In this document: positions 26,054 to 35,302 of the stretch, in pieces
Position numbering within the stretch: the first letter of the stretch is position 1
Layout of the letters: every line of letters starts with the position of its first letter
The notes under the pieces: model-generated
Told to the model about the DNA's origin: nothing
The model's database searches: none
The model's input: only the letters and a program-made list of their open reading frames with translations
Program-made: the position numbers and the translations under genes
Assembly (NCBI GenBank): GCA_040882255.1
Contig: JBBEBP010000011.1
Coordinates: 310,001-374,000 of the forward strand
DNA from: PWQG01 sp040882255
GTDB lineage: Bacteria > Pseudomonadota > Gammaproteobacteria > Pseudomonadales > Pseudohongiellaceae
Direction of reading: 5' to 3'
Length of the DNA: 64,000 nt

Positions 26054-26452
26054 ATGAATATCGGCACCGCAGCCCGTCAGTCCGGCCTGTCAGCAAAGAT
26101 GATCCGCCACTACGAGCGCACTGGCCTGCTGCGTCCTGTGGCGCGCACTGAAGGTGGTTACCGGCAATTTTCGCAACGTGATATCGAAGTGCTGCGTTTC
26201 ATCCGCCGCGCCCGGCTGCTGGGATTCTCCATTCCGCAGATCGACCGCCTGATCCATCTGTGGCAGGACCCGCAACGTGAAAGCCGTCAGGTGCGGTCCG
26301 TGGCCCGGGGTCATCTGGACGACGTTGAGCACAAGCTGGCGGAACTGCAGCAGATGAAACGTACGCTGCAGCAACTGATCGACGCCTGTCACGGCGACGA
26401 AGCACCGGACTGCGCCATCCTGGATCAGCTGACGGCATCGGATTCCGCTTGA
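26054..26452 (+). CDS. cueR: Cu(I)-responsive MerR-family regulator CueR
   Basis: A 132-residue MerR-family activator. The winged helix-turn-helix (MNIGTAARQSGLSAKMIRHYERTGLL) is followed by a dimerisation helix and a C-terminal metal loop with two cysteines in C-x7-C (CHGDEAPDC), as in CueR, which binds one Cu(I) with two cysteines. The ATG at 26054 gives the normal N terminus; an upstream extension to 25997 is not family-like. It lies 68 bp before copA, with the copA promoter beginning on its own stop codon. Confidence 0.92.
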   Translation: MNIGTAARQSGLSAKMIRHYERTGLLRPVARTEGGYRQFSQRDIEVLRFIRRARLLGFSIPQIDRLIHLWQDPQRESRQVRSVARGHLDDVEHKLAELQQMKRTLQQLIDACHGDEAPDCAILDQLTASDSA

Positions 26453-26479
26453 CCTTCCCACTATGGCAAGGATGACAAT
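26449..26479 (+). promoter_or_regulatory. copA promoter with 19-bp spacer
   Basis: TTGACC at 26449-26454 and GACAAT at 26474-26479 are separated by exactly 19 bp. The elongated spacer is diagnostic of MerR-family activated promoters. The -35 overlaps the cueR stop codon. Confidence 0.75.
26452..26472 (+). promoter_or_regulatory. CueR operator between the -35 and -10 of copA
   Basis: A 21-bp site starting ACCTTCCC and ending AAGGA aligns with the E. coli copA CueR box, sharing the CCTT and AAGG half-sites in the correct spacing. It fills the 19-bp promoter spacer, as expected for DNA-distortion activation. Confidence 0.75.
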
Positions 26480-26491
26480 GACGTCATTGTC
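26474..26491. repeat. 18-bp perfect palindrome covering the copA -10
   Basis: GACAATGACGTCATTGTC is its own reverse complement. Its first six bases are the predicted -10. It could be a second operator or a 5'-leader hairpin. Confidence 0.65.
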
Positions 26492-26520
26492 GTAATGAAT
26501 GCACACGAGGTGTACGCCCC

Positions 26521-29007
26521 ATGACCCGTAATCAGGAACACACGCTCCGTCTGCCGGTATCGGACATGCACTGCGGCTCCTGTGTGGCCCGCATTGAACA
26601 GGCACTGGAACGGGTGGACGGTGTACAGACGGTGTCCGCCAATCTGGCGGCGCGACAGGTGGAAATCCGGTTCGGTGAGCCGGCAACGGCAGAACAGCTT
26701 GTACAGACCCTGGATCATGCGGGCTATCCACCGGACCGGGAATCGCTGACGCTGGATGTGGAAGGCATGCATTGTGCGTCCTGCGTTTCCCGCGTCGAGT
26801 CGGCCCTGCTCGCCGTATCCGGTGTGATCGAGGCCAGTGTCAACCTGGCCAACGGCAGCGCTCACGTGTCACTGACGGCGGGCACAGCCACGGACTCCCT
26901 GCTGGAAGCGCTGCAGAAGGCCGGTTACAAGGCAGCCGTGGAAAGGGATTCCGGTCGAGCGGCGGAACAGGAACGCAGCAGGAAGCGCGAAAAGGAAACC
27001 CGCCTGTTGTTGCAGCAGATGGTCCTGGCCGCCCTGCTCACAATCCCCGTATTCCTGCTGGAGATGGGCGCACACCTGGTGCCGGCTATTCATCACTGGA
27101 TTGAGCAGAACCTGGGACAGACGTTGAACTGGCAGATCCAGTTTGTGCTGACCACGCTGATATTGGCCATTCCCGGACGCCGTTTCTATCAGCAGGGCTT
27201 CCCGGCGCTCTGGAGACTCGCTCCCGACATGAATTCCCTGGTCGCGCTGGGTACAGCGGCCGCCTGGTCGTATTCGGTGGTGGCCCTGTTCGCCCCCTCC
27301 TGGTTGCCGGAAGGCACGGTAAATGTCTATTTCGAGGCCGCCGCCGTCATCGTGACCCTGATTCTTCTGGGTCGCTGGCTGGAAGCCCGCGCCAGGGGGC
27401 GTACCAGCGCCGCCATCGGCCGGCTGCTCGACCTGCAGGCCAGGACGGCGCGTGTGGTGCGCAACGGCGAGGAAATCGAACTTCCTCCCGAACAAATCGA
27501 ACCCGGTGACGAGTTACTGATACGTCCCGGCGAAAAGATTCCGTTGGATGGAACGGTGCTGTCCGGCGAATCATGGGTGGATGAATCCATGATCAGTGGC
27601 GAACCGATGCCGGTGGAAAAGAAGCAGGACAGCGCTGTGGTCGGTGGCACCATCAACGGCAATGGCAGCCTGCGGGTCAGGGTGGAAAAGACCGGCGCCG
27701 ATACTCTGCTGTCCCAGATCATCGCCCTGGTCGAACAGGCGCAAGCCTCCAAGCTGCCCATCCAGCAACTGGTCGACAAGGTCAGCCTCTGGTTTGTCCC
27801 CATGGTCATTGCGGCAGCCCTGGTGACCCTGCTGGTCTGGCTGCTGCTGGGCCCGGAACCTGCCCTGACGCTGGCCCTGGTGAATGCCGTGGCCGTGTTG
27901 ATCATCGCCTGCCCCTGCGCGATGGGCTTGGCCACGCCGGTCTCGATCATGGTGGCCACGGGCCGGGCGGCGCAGATGGGCATTCTTTTCCGGGGCGGTT
28001 CGGCATTGCAGACAATGCGCGACACGCGCGTCATCGCACTGGACAAGACCGGCACGTTGACGGAAGGCCGCCCTGTGCTGACCGACAGGGAGGTGCTGGA
28101 TGGATTCGATCGTGATGCCGTGTTGCGTCAGGTGGCTGCCATCGAGGCGCAGTCAGAGCACCCCATTGCCGGCGCCATCGTCGAAGCGGCGAGGGAAAAG
28201 GGCCTGGAAATTCCCGACGCTCAAAAGGTCGAGGCGCTGACCGGTTTCGGACTGCGCGGTCAGGTCGAGGGACAGGAGATTCACATTGGCGCCGAGCGTC
28301 TGCTGGAGCAGCTTGGTATCAAAGACAGAGCCTTCCGCGAGCCGGCGGAGGCGCTGGCGCGGGAAGGCAAGAGCCCGTTGTATGTCATCATCGATGGCAA
28401 GCCGGCCGCCCTGTTGGCGGTTGCCGACCGGCCCAAGGCCACCAGCCATGAGGCCATCCGTATCCTGCAGTCGATGGGCTTTCGCACCGTGATGATCACC
28501 GGTGATAACCGGGATACTGCGGAGGCCGTGGCCCGGGATCTTGGCATCGATGAAGTGCATGCCGATGTACTGCCTGGTGACAAGGCCCGTGTGGTGGGCG
28601 AGCTACGGGCAGATGGCACGGTCAACGTGGCCTTCGTCGGTGACGGGATCAATGACGCGCCCGCACTGGCGGAAGCGGATGTCGGCATCGCCATGGGTAA
28701 CGGCACGGATGTGGCCATGGAAAGCGCGGATGTAGTGCTGGTATCCGGGGATCTGATAGCCGTTGCAAAAGCGGCGGCACTGGCCCGTGCCACCATGCGC
28801 AACATCCACCAGAACCTGTTCTGGGCCTTTGCCTACAATGTATCGCTGATTCCGGTGGCAGCCGGGATCCTGTACCCCTTCTTCTCGATACTGCTGTCCC
28901 CCGTACTGGCCGCCGGAGCAATGGCGTTGTCGAGTGTTTTCGTGCTGAGCAACGCGCTGCGCCTGCGTCATGTGGCCCTGCCCGATTCGGGCAATGGCAA
29001 CGGCTGA
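26521..29007 (+). CDS. copA: Cu(+)-exporting P-type ATPase CopA
   Basis: An 828-residue P1B-1 ATPase that pumps Cu(I) out of the cytoplasm. Two N-terminal metal-binding domains have CxxC at C18/C21 and C85/C88. The membrane metal site is C464-P-C466, the phosphorylated aspartate is D508 in DKTGTLTEG, and SEHPI and GDGINDAPALA mark the nucleotide and hinge regions. Length and motif order are those of E. coli CopA. It is controlled by CueR through the promoter just upstream and ends 4 bp before the convergent GGDEF gene. Confidence 0.95.
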   Translation: MTRNQEHTLRLPVSDMHCGSCVARIEQALERVDGVQTVSANLAARQVEIRFGEPATAEQLVQTLDHAGYPPDRESLTLDVEGMHCASCVSRVESALLAVSGVIEASVNLANGSAHVSLTAGTATDSLLEALQKAGYKAAVERDSGRAAEQERSRKREKETRLLLQQMVLAALLTIPVFLLEMGAHLVPAIHHWIEQNLGQTLNWQIQFVLTTLILAIPGRRFYQQGFPALWRLAPDMNSLVALGTAAAWSYSVVALFAPSWLPEGTVNVYFEAAAVIVTLILLGRWLEARARGRTSAAIGRLLDLQARTARVVRNGEEIELPPEQIEPGDELLIRPGEKIPLDGTVLSGESWVDESMISGEPMPVEKKQDSAVVGGTINGNGSLRVRVEKTGADTLLSQIIALVEQAQASKLPIQQLVDKVSLWFVPMVIAAALVTLLVWLLLGPEPALTLALVNAVAVLIIACPCAMGLATPVSIMVATGRAAQMGILFRGGSALQTMRDTRVIALDKTGTLTEGRPVLTDREVLDGFDRDAVLRQVAAIEAQSEHPIAGAIVEAAREKGLEIPDAQKVEALTGFGLRGQVEGQEIHIGAERLLEQLGIKDRAFREPAEALAREGKSPLYVIIDGKPAALLAVADRPKATSHEAIRILQSMGFRTVMITGDNRDTAEAVARDLGIDEVHADVLPGDKARVVGELRADGTVNVAFVGDGINDAPALAEADVGIAMGNGTDVAMESADVVLVSGDLIAVAKAAALARATMRNIHQNLFWAFAYNVSLIPVAAGILYPFFSILLSPVLAAGAMALSSVFVLSNALRLRHVALPDSGNGNG

Positions 29008-29011
29008 ACGG

Positions 29012-30013
29012 TCACTCCGCAGGGGCGTCCGGGATGGCATTGCGAATGCGATTACGCCCGGCGTCCTTGGCCTTGTATAGCGCCTGATCAGTGCGGTTCA
29101 GCCAGCTGTCGGTACTCTCATCACTCTGTAGCTCGGCCAGGCCGATAGACAGAGTAATGCCTTCGGTGGGCGGGAAAGCGGTTTCGCTCACCAACCTGCG
29201 TATATCATCAGCCAACACCGCAGCCTGTTCCAGGGCCGTGTTCTCGGCAATAACCATGAATTCCTCGCCTCCGAAACGATACAGACCGTCAGTGGCCCGC
29301 AATCGCTGCTCCACCGTCCTGGCGAACATCACCAGCAAGCGGTCCCCGGTGGTATGACCAAAGGCATCATTGATGCGTTTGAAATGATCCAGGTCCAGCA
29401 TCAGCAACGTGAATGGTGTGCCATAGCGGTCCCTGTGTTCCTTTGCATGCGCCAGTGCCGCATCCAGCGCCAGCCGGTTTCCGGTCATGGTCAGCGGGTC
29501 CCGGTACAGGAGGTGACTCACCTCTCCGGTTTTTTTCTCCAGTTGATAGGTATAGGCGAACAGGAACAGGTTGACCATCAGGTAATTGATGCCGAACCGC
29601 ACGACGAAATCCGGGTTCTCGCGCATCAGCCAGCTCACCGCAATACCGCAAAGCAGATTCAATACCAGGGCCCGGAACCAGGACACCAGGAAGAAGTTGG
29701 CCACACTGCTGGTAAAGAGCCAGTAACTGGAAGCCGAGCCAGCCAGGTGAACATAGAACACCGATCCGGCAATCTGTATCACCGCAACCATCAGGGCGGC
29801 CATGGGGTTGAAGCCGTCCCGAACCAGCAGGTACAGGGCCGTTGCCTGGATGGCAATGGCTGGCAGCAGCATGATCAGGATCTGCGGGATACCCTGTGTC
29901 AGGTGCCACAGGCTGAAGGGAATGGCGACGATGAGGCCGCTGATGCAGACAAACTTTGTAACCGCTGCCTGGAACTTCAGCCCGTTCTGATCCTTCCTGT
30001 CTCTGATATCCAT
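29012..30013 (-). CDS. Membrane diguanylate cyclase (GGDEF)
   Basis: A 333-residue protein with about five to six predicted membrane spans (residues 18-155) and a C-terminal GGDEF domain (about 168-325) that makes cyclic di-GMP from GTP. The active-site loop is GGEEF. An RxxD inhibitory site (RATD) lies exactly five residues before it, so product inhibition is likely. The opening motif is DPLTMTGNR, slightly changed from the common DxLTGLxNR. The gene starts 19 bp after the end of glutathione reductase on the same strand and may be cotranscribed. Confidence 0.88.
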   Translation of the reverse strand: MDIRDRKDQNGLKFQAAVTKFVCISGLIVAIPFSLWHLTQGIPQILIMLLPAIAIQATALYLLVRDGFNPMAALMVAVIQIAGSVFYVHLAGSASSYWLFTSSVANFFLVSWFRALVLNLLCGIAVSWLMRENPDFVVRFGINYLMVNLFLFAYTYQLEKKTGEVSHLLYRDPLTMTGNRLALDAALAHAKEHRDRYGTPFTLLMLDLDHFKRINDAFGHTTGDRLLVMFARTVEQRLRATDGLYRFGGEEFMVIAENTALEQAAVLADDIRRLVSETAFPPTEGITLSIGLAELQSDESTDSWLNRTDQALYKAKDAGRNRIRNAIPDAPAE

Positions 30014-30032
30014 GGTCTGGCCCTGTTCCCTG

Positions 30033-31385
30033 TCAGTCGGGTGTGCGCATGGTCACGAATTCCTCGGCCGCCGTCGGATGGATTCCGATGGTGGCATCGA
30101 ACTGTGCCTTGGTGGCGCCGGCCTGCAGGGCCACCGCAAAGCCTTGCATGATCTCCGGCGCGTCGGGACCCTGCATGTGCACGCCCAGGACACGATCGCT
30201 TTCGCTATCGACCACCAGCTTCATGAACACTTTCTCGTCGCGCCCGCTCAGGCTGTGGCGCATATGGGTGAAGCGGGTGCGGTAAACAGTGACATTATCA
30301 TACCGCTCCCTGGCCTGTTCCTCTGTCTGGCCCACCGTCGCCAGGGGCGGCTGGCTGAACACGGCGGCCGGCACCAGGGAATAGTCGGGCCCCTGATCAC
30401 CCGGCCCGAACAGCTGGCGGGCCAGCGCCTGCCCTTCCGACAGCGCCACCGGAGTGAGGGCAGTACGATCGATGACATCACCCACCGCATGGATGCCCGG
30501 CACGCTGCTCATGAAATGGTCATCCACGATGACGGCTCCGCTCTCTGCAGTAGCCACGCCCGCCACGTCCAGCCCGAGGTCCGCCGTATTGGGCCGGCGG
30601 CCTGTGGCGAACAGAACCTGCTCTGCTTCCAGCGCCCCGCCGCTGCGCAGGCTCATCTTCAGAATGGCCGAATCCAGACGGTCGATACGCTCGATCTGGT
30701 CTTCCAGAATCACCGTTGCGTAACGACTCATCGCTTTCTCGATCTCGTCACGCAGATCCGCATCGAAGCCGGGCAGCAGGTAGTTACGGCGCTGAATCAG
30801 AGTCACCCGGCAGCCCAACAATGCCAGTATGCCGCCCAGTTCCACGCCGATGTATCCGCCACCGGCGATCACGATGGAGTCCGGCACCCGGTCCAGAAAG
30901 AAAAATTCGTTGGACGTGACAGCATGTTCCCGTCCCGGGATATCCGGTACGAACGGCCAGCCTCCAGTAGCGATCAGGATATGCCGTGCCGTGACCGTAT
31001 CCCGCCCCACGTTGACGCGGCTGTCGCCGGCAAGCCGGGCCCTTTCCCGGTATACAGTTACGCCATGATCTTCGAGAAGACTGGCATAGATACCGTTCAA
31101 GCGACTGATTTCACGATTCTTGTTGGCCACCAGGGCCTGCAGGTCGAACGGAGGCAGTGGCTGCGCCTCCCAGCCGTAACCGGCGCTGTCCTCGAAGTCA
31201 TGACGGAAGTGGGCTGCATAGCTGTAGAGTTTCTTGGGGACACAGCCGACATTCACGCAGGTGCCCCCCAGATAGCGCTCCTCGGCAATGGCCACCCTGG
31301 CACCAAGGCCGGCGGCGGTTCTGGCCGCCCGTACACCGCCGGAACCGGCGCCGATGACGAACAGGTCGTAATCATGCTCCGTCAA
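30033..31385 (-). CDS. gor: Glutathione-disulfide reductase
   Basis: A 450-residue FAD-dependent disulfide reductase that regenerates glutathione using NADPH. The redox pair is in GGTCVNVGCVPKK, the FAD site in VIGAGSGGVRAAR, the second nucleotide site in IAGGGYIGVELGG, and the C-terminal HPTAAEEFVTMR carries the catalytic His-Glu pair. The start is TTG at 31385, with AAAGGAG well placed upstream on the minus strand; no ATG is nearby. It is divergent from the LhgO-like gene, with about 150 bp between. Confidence 0.92.
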   Translation of the reverse strand: MTEHDYDLFVIGAGSGGVRAARTAAGLGARVAIAEERYLGGTCVNVGCVPKKLYSYAAHFRHDFEDSAGYGWEAQPLPPFDLQALVANKNREISRLNGIYASLLEDHGVTVYRERARLAGDSRVNVGRDTVTARHILIATGGWPFVPDIPGREHAVTSNEFFFLDRVPDSIVIAGGGYIGVELGGILALLGCRVTLIQRRNYLLPGFDADLRDEIEKAMSRYATVILEDQIERIDRLDSAILKMSLRSGGALEAEQVLFATGRRPNTADLGLDVAGVATAESGAVIVDDHFMSSVPGIHAVGDVIDRTALTPVALSEGQALARQLFGPGDQGPDYSLVPAAVFSQPPLATVGQTEEQARERYDNVTVYRTRFTHMRHSLSGRDEKVFMKLVVDSESDRVLGVHMQGPDAPEIMQGFAVALQAGATKAQFDATIGIHPTAAEEFVTMRTPD

Positions 31386-31536
31386 AACAAACTCCTTTCA
31401 GGTCTGATAATATTTCCCGCATCGACAATCAATGCAGGGCACCTGTATTCATATCATGCGCATCCTGTTTATGCACCTTTGCGGGGCATCACGGATTCTC
31501 TCACGTTGATTCCACGGACCGCCGAAGGTGATACCA

Positions 31537-32718
31537 TTGACTACTGAAACCCGCCTGGATGCTGACGTGGCCATCATCGGCGCTGGTGCCGTGGGACTCG
31601 CCATCGCCAGAACCCTTGCCCGGCAGTACCGCAGCGGTGACGGCATTGTCCTGCTGGAGCGCAATGCCGGTTTCGGTGAGGAAACCAGCAGCCGTAACAG
31701 TGAAGTGATCCATGCCGGCCTCTACTATCCGCCTGACAGCCTGAAGGCCCGTCACTGTCTGCGTGGCCGGGAACGGCTTTACGAATACTGCCGCCAGCAT
31801 GCCATCCCCTTTCAGCAGCTCGGGAAACTGGTGGTGGCACATGATGCCGGGCAGCCTGCGCTGGAAGCCCTGCATGCCAACGCCCTGGCCAGCGGTGTGG
31901 CGGCGGAAGATCTTCAATGGCTGGACGGTGGGCAGCTGCAGCGGATAGAGCCCGCCCTGTCGGCAGGCCAGGCGCTGTGGTCCGGGCAAAGCGGCATCGT
32001 GGACAGCCATGCGTTCATGCAGACCCTGCTGAACGAGGCACTGTCCCTGGGTGTGACCTGGGCACCGATGACCCGCGTGGAGCACGTGGATACCGGCGGA
32101 GATGACTCCCATGTGTTGCGACTCGCCAGTGGCAGCCGCGCTGAACCGGTGCGTCTGCGCTCCCGGATACTGATCAACGCCGCCGGACTGGGCGCGGAGG
32201 CGCTGGCCCGGCAGATGGGCAGCCTGGACGCCGATACCCTGCCGGGCATACGCCTGGTGAAAGGACAGTATTTCGCCTGGAACGGTCCATCGCCCTTCAA
32301 CAGGTTGATCTATCCGTTGCCGCCCGCTCATGGGCGGGGGCTGGGCATCCATGCCACGCTGGACCTCTCCGGACGGCTTCGTTTCGGACCGGATACCGAG
32401 ACCGTGGATATGCCCGACTACCATGTCGACGAGAGTCGCCGCAGCGCCTTCGTCGAAGCCATACAGGACTATTTTCCCGGCGTGGAGGAACATCGTCTTG
32501 TACCGGATTACGCAGGAATAAGGGCCCAGGCGGTGATGGCCGGGCAATCCGGCCCGGGCGATTTCATCATCCGGGAGGAGTCGGCGCAGGGCCTGCCGGG
32601 CCTGGTGCAATTGTTCGGCATCGACTCACCGGGACTGACAGCAGCCCTGTCCATCGCGGAATCGGTCAGCGCACTTATTGCTGATCCGCCGAGGCGATAT
32701 GCGTATAGACCTCGGTAG
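31537..32718 (+). CDS. L-2-hydroxyglutarate oxidase-like FAD oxidoreductase
   Basis: A 393-residue FAD-dependent oxidoreductase of the DAO fold, closest in pattern to LhgO, which oxidises L-2-hydroxyglutarate to 2-oxoglutarate. The Rossmann motif IIGAGAVGLAIA is at the N terminus, SRNSEVIHAGLYYPP is a strong LhgO-family marker, and the C-terminal IDSPGLTAALSIAE is conserved. I prefer the TTG at 31537 with AAGGTG at 31525-31530; a GTG at 31528 would add three residues. The 3' end overlaps the DUF411 gene by 44 bp. The precise substrate is not certain. Confidence 0.8.
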   Translation: MTTETRLDADVAIIGAGAVGLAIARTLARQYRSGDGIVLLERNAGFGEETSSRNSEVIHAGLYYPPDSLKARHCLRGRERLYEYCRQHAIPFQQLGKLVVAHDAGQPALEALHANALASGVAAEDLQWLDGGQLQRIEPALSAGQALWSGQSGIVDSHAFMQTLLNEALSLGVTWAPMTRVEHVDTGGDDSHVLRLASGSRAEPVRLRSRILINAAGLGAEALARQMGSLDADTLPGIRLVKGQYFAWNGPSPFNRLIYPLPPAHGRGLGIHATLDLSGRLRFGPDTETVDMPDYHVDESRRSAFVEAIQDYFPGVEEHRLVPDYAGIRAQAVMAGQSGPGDFIIREESAQGLPGLVQLFGIDSPGLTAALSIAESVSALIADPPRRYAYRPR

Positions 32719-33253
32719 AGCCATCATCGTGAATCAACAGGACATCGTAGGGGTCGAAGCGATCTCCCATCTCCATGCCGGGGCTGCCGATGGGCATGCC
32801 GGGTACGGCCAGGCCGATGGCATTATCCGGGGGTGATTCCAGGAAGTCATGGATGACACGGGCCGGGATGTGGCCTTCGAAAACATACCCCTCTTCCGAT
32901 ACGGCCGTATGACAGGACTGCAGACGCGGGGCAATGCCACGATCCGCTTTTTCCTGATTGAGCTGGTCCTGGTCCACATAGTTGCGCAGTGAGTCGAAAC
33001 CCTCGGCCTGGCTGTGTTCCACCCAGCCACCACAACACCCGCAGGTACGGGTCAGGTAGACCTCAAGCTGCGGCATGTCGCCGTTGTTGGCCATGGCTCC
33101 GGCCGTGCTGTTCTGCGCATTGCCCGCGCTCTCCCCGGAACAGGCCGTCAGCACGGCGGACACCAGCAGCGCGCCGCTCAGCGCAAGGGTCCGGCCGCTC
33201 CGCGAGAACAACCGGAATGCAATATCCAGTACGGACAGTAGTTGGGTCGGCAT
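32675..33253 (-). CDS. DUF411 metal-binding lipoprotein
   Basis: A 192-residue exported protein. The hydrophobic signal ends in a lipobox (LTAC), so it is probably lipid-anchored. The domain carries the DUF411 motif TCGCCGGWVEH, which in other members is linked to copper handling (CopG-like). The rest includes CHTAV, GHIPA and the PGMPIGSPGMEMGD segment typical of the family. It follows the PilZ gene by 35 bp on the same strand. It is not near cueR-copA, and its 3' end overlaps the convergent LhgO-like gene by 44 bp. Confidence 0.82.
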   Translation of the reverse strand: MPTQLLSVLDIAFRLFSRSGRTLALSGALLVSAVLTACSGESAGNAQNSTAGAMANNGDMPQLEVYLTRTCGCCGGWVEHSQAEGFDSLRNYVDQDQLNQEKADRGIAPRLQSCHTAVSEEGYVFEGHIPARVIHDFLESPPDNAIGLAVPGMPIGSPGMEMGDRFDPYDVLLIHDDGSTEVYTHIASADQQ

Positions 33254-33288
33254 GATCTTGTCTCCCTCTCTCTGATTCAGTCAGACAT

Positions 33289-33666
33289 TTACAGCGTGTG
33301 GGTGGGTCGCTCCTGCCCGAACCCGGCCAGCAGCTTCTCGATGCGCTGACGGGCCACACCGTCGGGATCGTTGAATTGCACACCGATTCCGGCGGCCCGG
33401 TTACTCTGGGCACGGGCCGGTGTGATCCAGATGACCCGACCGGCCACCGGCAATTTCTCTTCCTCATCCAGCAGTCGCAACAGCATGAAAACCTCGTTGC
33501 CGATTTCATATTCCCGGGTGGTGGGAATGAACAGCCCGCCATTGCGGATGAACGGCATATACGCAGCATAGAGCACCGACTTCTCACGGATGCTCAGCGA
33601 CAGTATACCCTGCCCCGCTTGACGGGCGCTGCCATCGCCGCCCCGTTGTTTCTGTATCACCGACAT
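33289..33666 (-). CDS. pilZ: PilZ domain protein (type IV pilus PilZ-like)
   Basis: A 125-residue single-domain PilZ protein located after holB, as in Pseudomonas, where PilZ is needed for type IV pilus assembly. Members of this branch often do not bind cyclic di-GMP. I see no clear RxxxR motif at the N terminus, though NGGLFIPT and GIGVQFND fit the barrel core. I chose the ATG at 33666 because GGGAG precedes it; the gene then overlaps the end of holB by 10 bp. Confidence 0.85.
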   Translation of the reverse strand: MSVIQKQRGGDGSARQAGQGILSLSIREKSVLYAAYMPFIRNGGLFIPTTREYEIGNEVFMLLRLLDEEEKLPVAGRVIWITPARAQSNRAAGIGVQFNDPDGVARQRIEKLLAGFGQERPTHTL

Positions 33667-34640
33667 TGTGATACTCCCTGTTTCCATCGCAAAAAGGCAC
33701 TTTCCAGGGTCAACTGGCGGTTGGGATTGGCGGAGCCGGCCAACTGGCGATCGAACGTCAACAGATCGCGGTATGCGGGGAACAAAGGGGCTGTACGCTG
33801 GCCTCCCGGAACTGCACCAGCCGATGCTGCATTGACAGTGCGCCGGTGCAGGTCGCTCAACAGCCAGGCAACTACCTGCCTTGCATCGCTATCGTGACAG
33901 CCACGGACCAGCTCCGCCAGTGAAGCCGTACCGGTCAGGAATTCACCACTGCCACGCTCCAGGAACACAAACAGTGCCGGCACGTTCTCCTCCATCAACC
34001 GCAGTGCTTTCAGCGGCTGTGAAGGCGCCAGCCGGGCGGCCATTCCCGCATCTGCCGGATCACCACCACGGGCGTGTAGCCAACGCAGCGTAGTGTCCGC
34101 ATCCGGCTCGGGCAGCGACAGTGGCTGGCAGCGGCTGCGGATGGTCGGTAATACCGCACCGGGCACATGGGAAATCAGCAGAAAGAGACTGTCGCCGGGT
34201 GGTTCTTCCAGATTCTTCAACAGGGCATTGGCGGCGCCCTGCCCCAGCGCTTCGGCCGGGGCCAGCACAACGACTCTGGCACTGCCCGAGTAGGTGGCGG
34301 TCTGACTGACAAACTCGCCGACCTGGCGGATGCGATCGATTTTCAGCGCGCTGCGATTCTCCTCCGGCACTACCTGCAGCAGGTCCGGATGGCTGCCGGC
34401 GCGCATCAGACGGCATGCCTTGCATTCTCCGCAGGCCGCGCCAGTGTCACTGGCATTCCGGCACAGCCGCGCGGCAGCCAGCGCCATGGCAAAATCCAGT
34501 TTGCCAATCCCCTCCGGCCCATGCAGCAACCAGGCATGATGCAGGCGACCCTGACGATACTGCCCCATAAGGTGTCGCAGCATCGATTCCTGCCACGGCA
34601 GTGGCAACGGCAGAGGCTGTTCGTTGCTTACCTCACTCAT
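33657..34640 (-). CDS. holB: DNA polymerase III delta' subunit
   Basis: A 327-residue clamp-loader subunit of the AAA+ fold. Visible features are the P-loop-like HGPEGIGKLDFA, the zinc-binding cysteines of CRNA...CGECKACRLM, and the SRC motif in PTIRSRCQPLSLP. Length matches E. coli HolB (334). It overlaps the tmk stop by 4 bp upstream and the PilZ start by 10 bp downstream, so translation is probably coupled across the block. Confidence 0.92.
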   Translation of the reverse strand: MSEVSNEQPLPLPLPWQESMLRHLMGQYRQGRLHHAWLLHGPEGIGKLDFAMALAAARLCRNASDTGAACGECKACRLMRAGSHPDLLQVVPEENRSALKIDRIRQVGEFVSQTATYSGSARVVVLAPAEALGQGAANALLKNLEEPPGDSLFLLISHVPGAVLPTIRSRCQPLSLPEPDADTTLRWLHARGGDPADAGMAARLAPSQPLKALRLMEENVPALFVFLERGSGEFLTGTASLAELVRGCHDSDARQVVAWLLSDLHRRTVNAASAGAVPGGQRTAPLFPAYRDLLTFDRQLAGSANPNRQLTLESAFLRWKQGVSQCR

Positions 34641-35302
34641 GCGGATCGGTTCCGTTCTACATACTGGTCAATGATGGCGGCAATCTGTTGCTGTACCTCC
34701 GGAAGAGGCAGGCCCGCATCGACCACCACCCTGGCAGGGTCACCCGATGCCCTTTCAAGATAGGTATCGCGTACCCGGCGGAAAAATGCCAACTTCTCCT
34801 GCTCGAAGCGGTCCGGCTCCCCGCGCTCTGCAATGCGGGACAGCCCCACGGCAGGATCCACATCCAGAATCAGTGTCAGGTCCGGGCGCAGCTGCTGCTG
34901 TACCATCGACTCCAGTTTGCCAATCACGTCCCGGTCCATGCCACGCCCGGCTCCCTGGTACGCATAGGTGGCATCGGTAAAACGGTCGCACAGTACCCAC
35001 TGCCCCCGCTTGAGCGCCGGGACTATCACATTGGCCAGGTGTTGGGCGCGGGCGGCGAACACCAGCAACAGCTCGGTCATGTCGGTCATGGTTTCCTCAT
35101 GGGGCATGAGCAGCAGTTCCCGGATTGCCTCCGCAATCACCGTACCACCGGGTTCCCTTGTCACCACCAGGGGGATGCCCGCCTGACGCAGCTGATCCGC
35201 CATGAAAGCCAGGTTGGTGGACTTCCCCACTCCCTCGCTACCCTCCAGGGTCAGGAATCGACCCGGCCGGTGACGCTGCGGCTTTGTCATTTCATCGGTC
35301 AC
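34637..35302 (-). CDS. tmk: Thymidylate kinase
   Basis: A 221-residue kinase that phosphorylates dTMP to dTDP. The P-loop EGSEGVGKST is near the N terminus, the DR motif is in LCDRFTDATYAYQGAGRG, and the LID region is ERGEPDRFEQEK. Overlaps mltG and holB by 4 bp each, so the chain mltG-tmk-holB is translationally coupled. Confidence 0.94.
   Translation of the reverse strand: MTDEMTKPQRHRPGRFLTLEGSEGVGKSTNLAFMADQLRQAGIPLVVTREPGGTVIAEAIRELLLMPHEETMTDMTELLLVFAARAQHLANVIVPALKRGQWVLCDRFTDATYAYQGAGRGMDRDVIGKLESMVQQQLRPDLTLILDVDPAVGLSRIAERGEPDRFEQEKLAFFRRVRDTYLERASGDPARVVVDAGLPLPEVQQQIAAIIDQYVERNRSA

Noticed and set aside
30012..31547. 511-codon open frame opposite glutathione reductase
   Set aside because: It mirrors gor, which has all catalytic motifs; high GC content makes such antisense frames common.
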